Source: Vreelandella glaciei (GTDB lineage Bacteria; Pseudomonadota; Gammaproteobacteria; Pseudomonadales; Halomonadaceae). From it: a stretch of DNA of 64,000 bases. The notes beneath the pieces are model-generated. The model was not told the DNA's origin. It did not search any database and saw nothing but the letters and a program-made list of their open reading frames with translations. The stretch is from positions 62,001 through 126,000 of the forward strand of contig NZ_JACCDE010000009.1 of the NCBI RefSeq assembly GCF_013415125.1, given 5' to 3'. Below are positions 63,273 to 64,000 of this stretch, piece after piece; the stretch's first letter is position 1; the number at the start of each line of letters is the position of its first letter. The position numbers were made by a program, and so were the translations under genes.

Positions 63273-64000
63273 TCACACTATCTGCAAAGACTGCTTACGC
63301 GTTGGCGAGGGATAGGCGGCATCAATCTGTGCCAAATCCTCTTCGTCGAGCCTGACGTTATCTGCCTTGGCGTTCTGTTTGAGATGCTCCAGATTCACGG
63401 CTTTAGGAATAGCAATCACACCGGGGTGGCGCAGTGCCCAGGCGAGGGCGACTTGCGCGGGAGTGGCGGTGTGTTTGTCGGCGATGCGTTGCAGGGCGGC
63501 GTCATGCAGTAGCTCGCCGCCTTGCCCGATGGGGCAGTAGGCCATAAGCGGCATGTTGTGTTGTGCTTGCCAGGGCAGCAGGTCGTATTCAATGCCGCGT
63601 GCTTCGGGGTTGTAGAGCACCTGATTGGTGGCGCAAGCGGGCGCGTCGAGCTCGGCTAGGTCGTTAGTGTCGAAGTTCGATACGCCCCAGCGCAGGATCT
63701 TACCCTGTTCGCGCAGCCGCTCAAAAGCTTCCACTGTTTCGCTCAGCGGGTACTGGCCGCGCCAGTGCAGCAGGTAGAGGTCAATCGTATCGGTACCCAA
63801 TCGGCGCAGGCTGCGCTCGCAGGCGGCTTGAACACCCTCTTTGCTGGCGTTATGGGGGTAGACCTTGCTGACCAGATACACCTCATCGCGCCGGTCACGG
63901 ATCGCTTGGCCAACAATCTCTTCAGCGCCGCCCTCGGCATACATCTCTGCGGTATCGATCAGCGTCATGCCCAGATCCAAACCTTCACGCAGTGCTCTGA
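63273..64000 (-). CDS. Aldo/keto reductase, 5' end outside window
   Basis: The minus-strand frame is open to the window edge, so the N-terminus is missing. AKR landmarks: GLDLGMTLIDTAEMYAEGGA with the catalytic Asp and Tyr, the Lys in VYLVSKVYPHNASKEG, the His in DLYLLHWRG, and the cofactor end GVIAIPKAVNLEHLKQNAKA. It reduces aldehydes or ketones with NADPH. Substrate unknown. Confidence 0.92.
   Translation of the reverse strand, partial: RALREGLDLGMTLIDTAEMYAEGGAEEIVGQAIRDRRDEVYLVSKVYPHNASKEGVQAACERSLRRLGTDTIDLYLLHWRGQYPLSETVEAFERLREQGKILRWGVSNFDTNDLAELDAPACATNQVLYNPEARGIEYDLLPWQAQHNMPLMAYCPIGQGGELLHDAALQRIADKHTATPAQVALAWALRHPGVIAIPKAVNLEHLKQNAKADNVRLDEEDLAQIDAAYPSPTRKQSLQIV

Overview
The window looks like chromosome of a halophilic gammaproteobacterium, most likely Halomonas or a close relative (Vreelandella group). 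This is inferred from gene content (PRC-barrel and CsbD stress proteins, a DUF3141/phaB/phasin-type cluster, cyo quinol oxidase, Tsx/NupC/deo nucleoside genes) and from the acidic character of exported proteins. It was not checked by any search. No rRNA, tRNA, CRISPR array or integrase gene was seen.

Positions 1-16.3 kb are mostly housekeeping and stress genes: an M23 murein peptidase (cut by the window edge), a LysR regulator, glutathionyl-hydroquinone reductase, PRC-barrel and CsbD proteins, the RNA helicase deaD behind a strongly structured leader, endonuclease V, two glutamine-amidotransferase-fold proteins, thiol peroxidase, an amidoligase, a large MscS-type channel, a membrane protein of unknown function and a CBS-BON protein. 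Positions 16.4-25.7 kb hold a class V aminotransferase and a complete (deoxy)nucleoside uptake and catabolism block (tsx, nupC, deoC, deoA, deoB, deoD, cdd). Its regulator deoR is divergent, with two tandem DeoR-like operators between. Positions 26-31 kb hold cyoABCDE, with an FNR/ANR-like box upstream. Positions 31-38 kb carry an EamA permease, a small outer-membrane barrel, an HlyD + DUF2955 efflux pair, a Lys-rich CsbD-like protein, a DASS anion symporter and a zinc alcohol dehydrogenase.

Positions 38.3-50.2 kb, read leftward, form a striking cluster: HlyD adaptor, fused two-ATPase ABC exporter (RbbA/YhiH type), ABC-2 permease, phasin-like protein, acetoacetyl-CoA reductase (phaB), a DUF3141 protein with a PHA-synthase-like Cys-Asp-His set, universal stress protein, TetR regulator, then a lipoprotein alpha/beta-hydrolase. 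A perfect 32-bp palindrome lies upstream of the first gene and is the likely operator. This may be an undescribed hydroxyacyl synthesis/export or membrane-stress system. It is followed by thiC and tenA behind a TPP riboswitch whose expression platform appears to hide the tenA Shine-Dalgarno sequence.

Positions 53.4-62.4 kb resemble an integron-type cassette array without integrase in view (a CALIN). Six well-formed attC-like sites (54.24, 55.73, 59.55, 60.00, 60.50 and 60.96 kb) and three weaker ones separate mostly small, co-oriented genes: a HEPN protein, an FRG-domain protein, an Ltp-repeat secreted protein, a membrane protein, a DUF6998-like protein broken by a frameshift, and a GIY-YIG-like protein. 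One cassette, a decayed yefM-yoeB toxin-antitoxin relic plus an outer-membrane barrel, is present twice, and the duplication starts at an attC recombination point. HEPN, FRG and Ltp families all have links to anti-phage or conflict systems. An intact addiction module and a partial aldo-keto reductase close the window.
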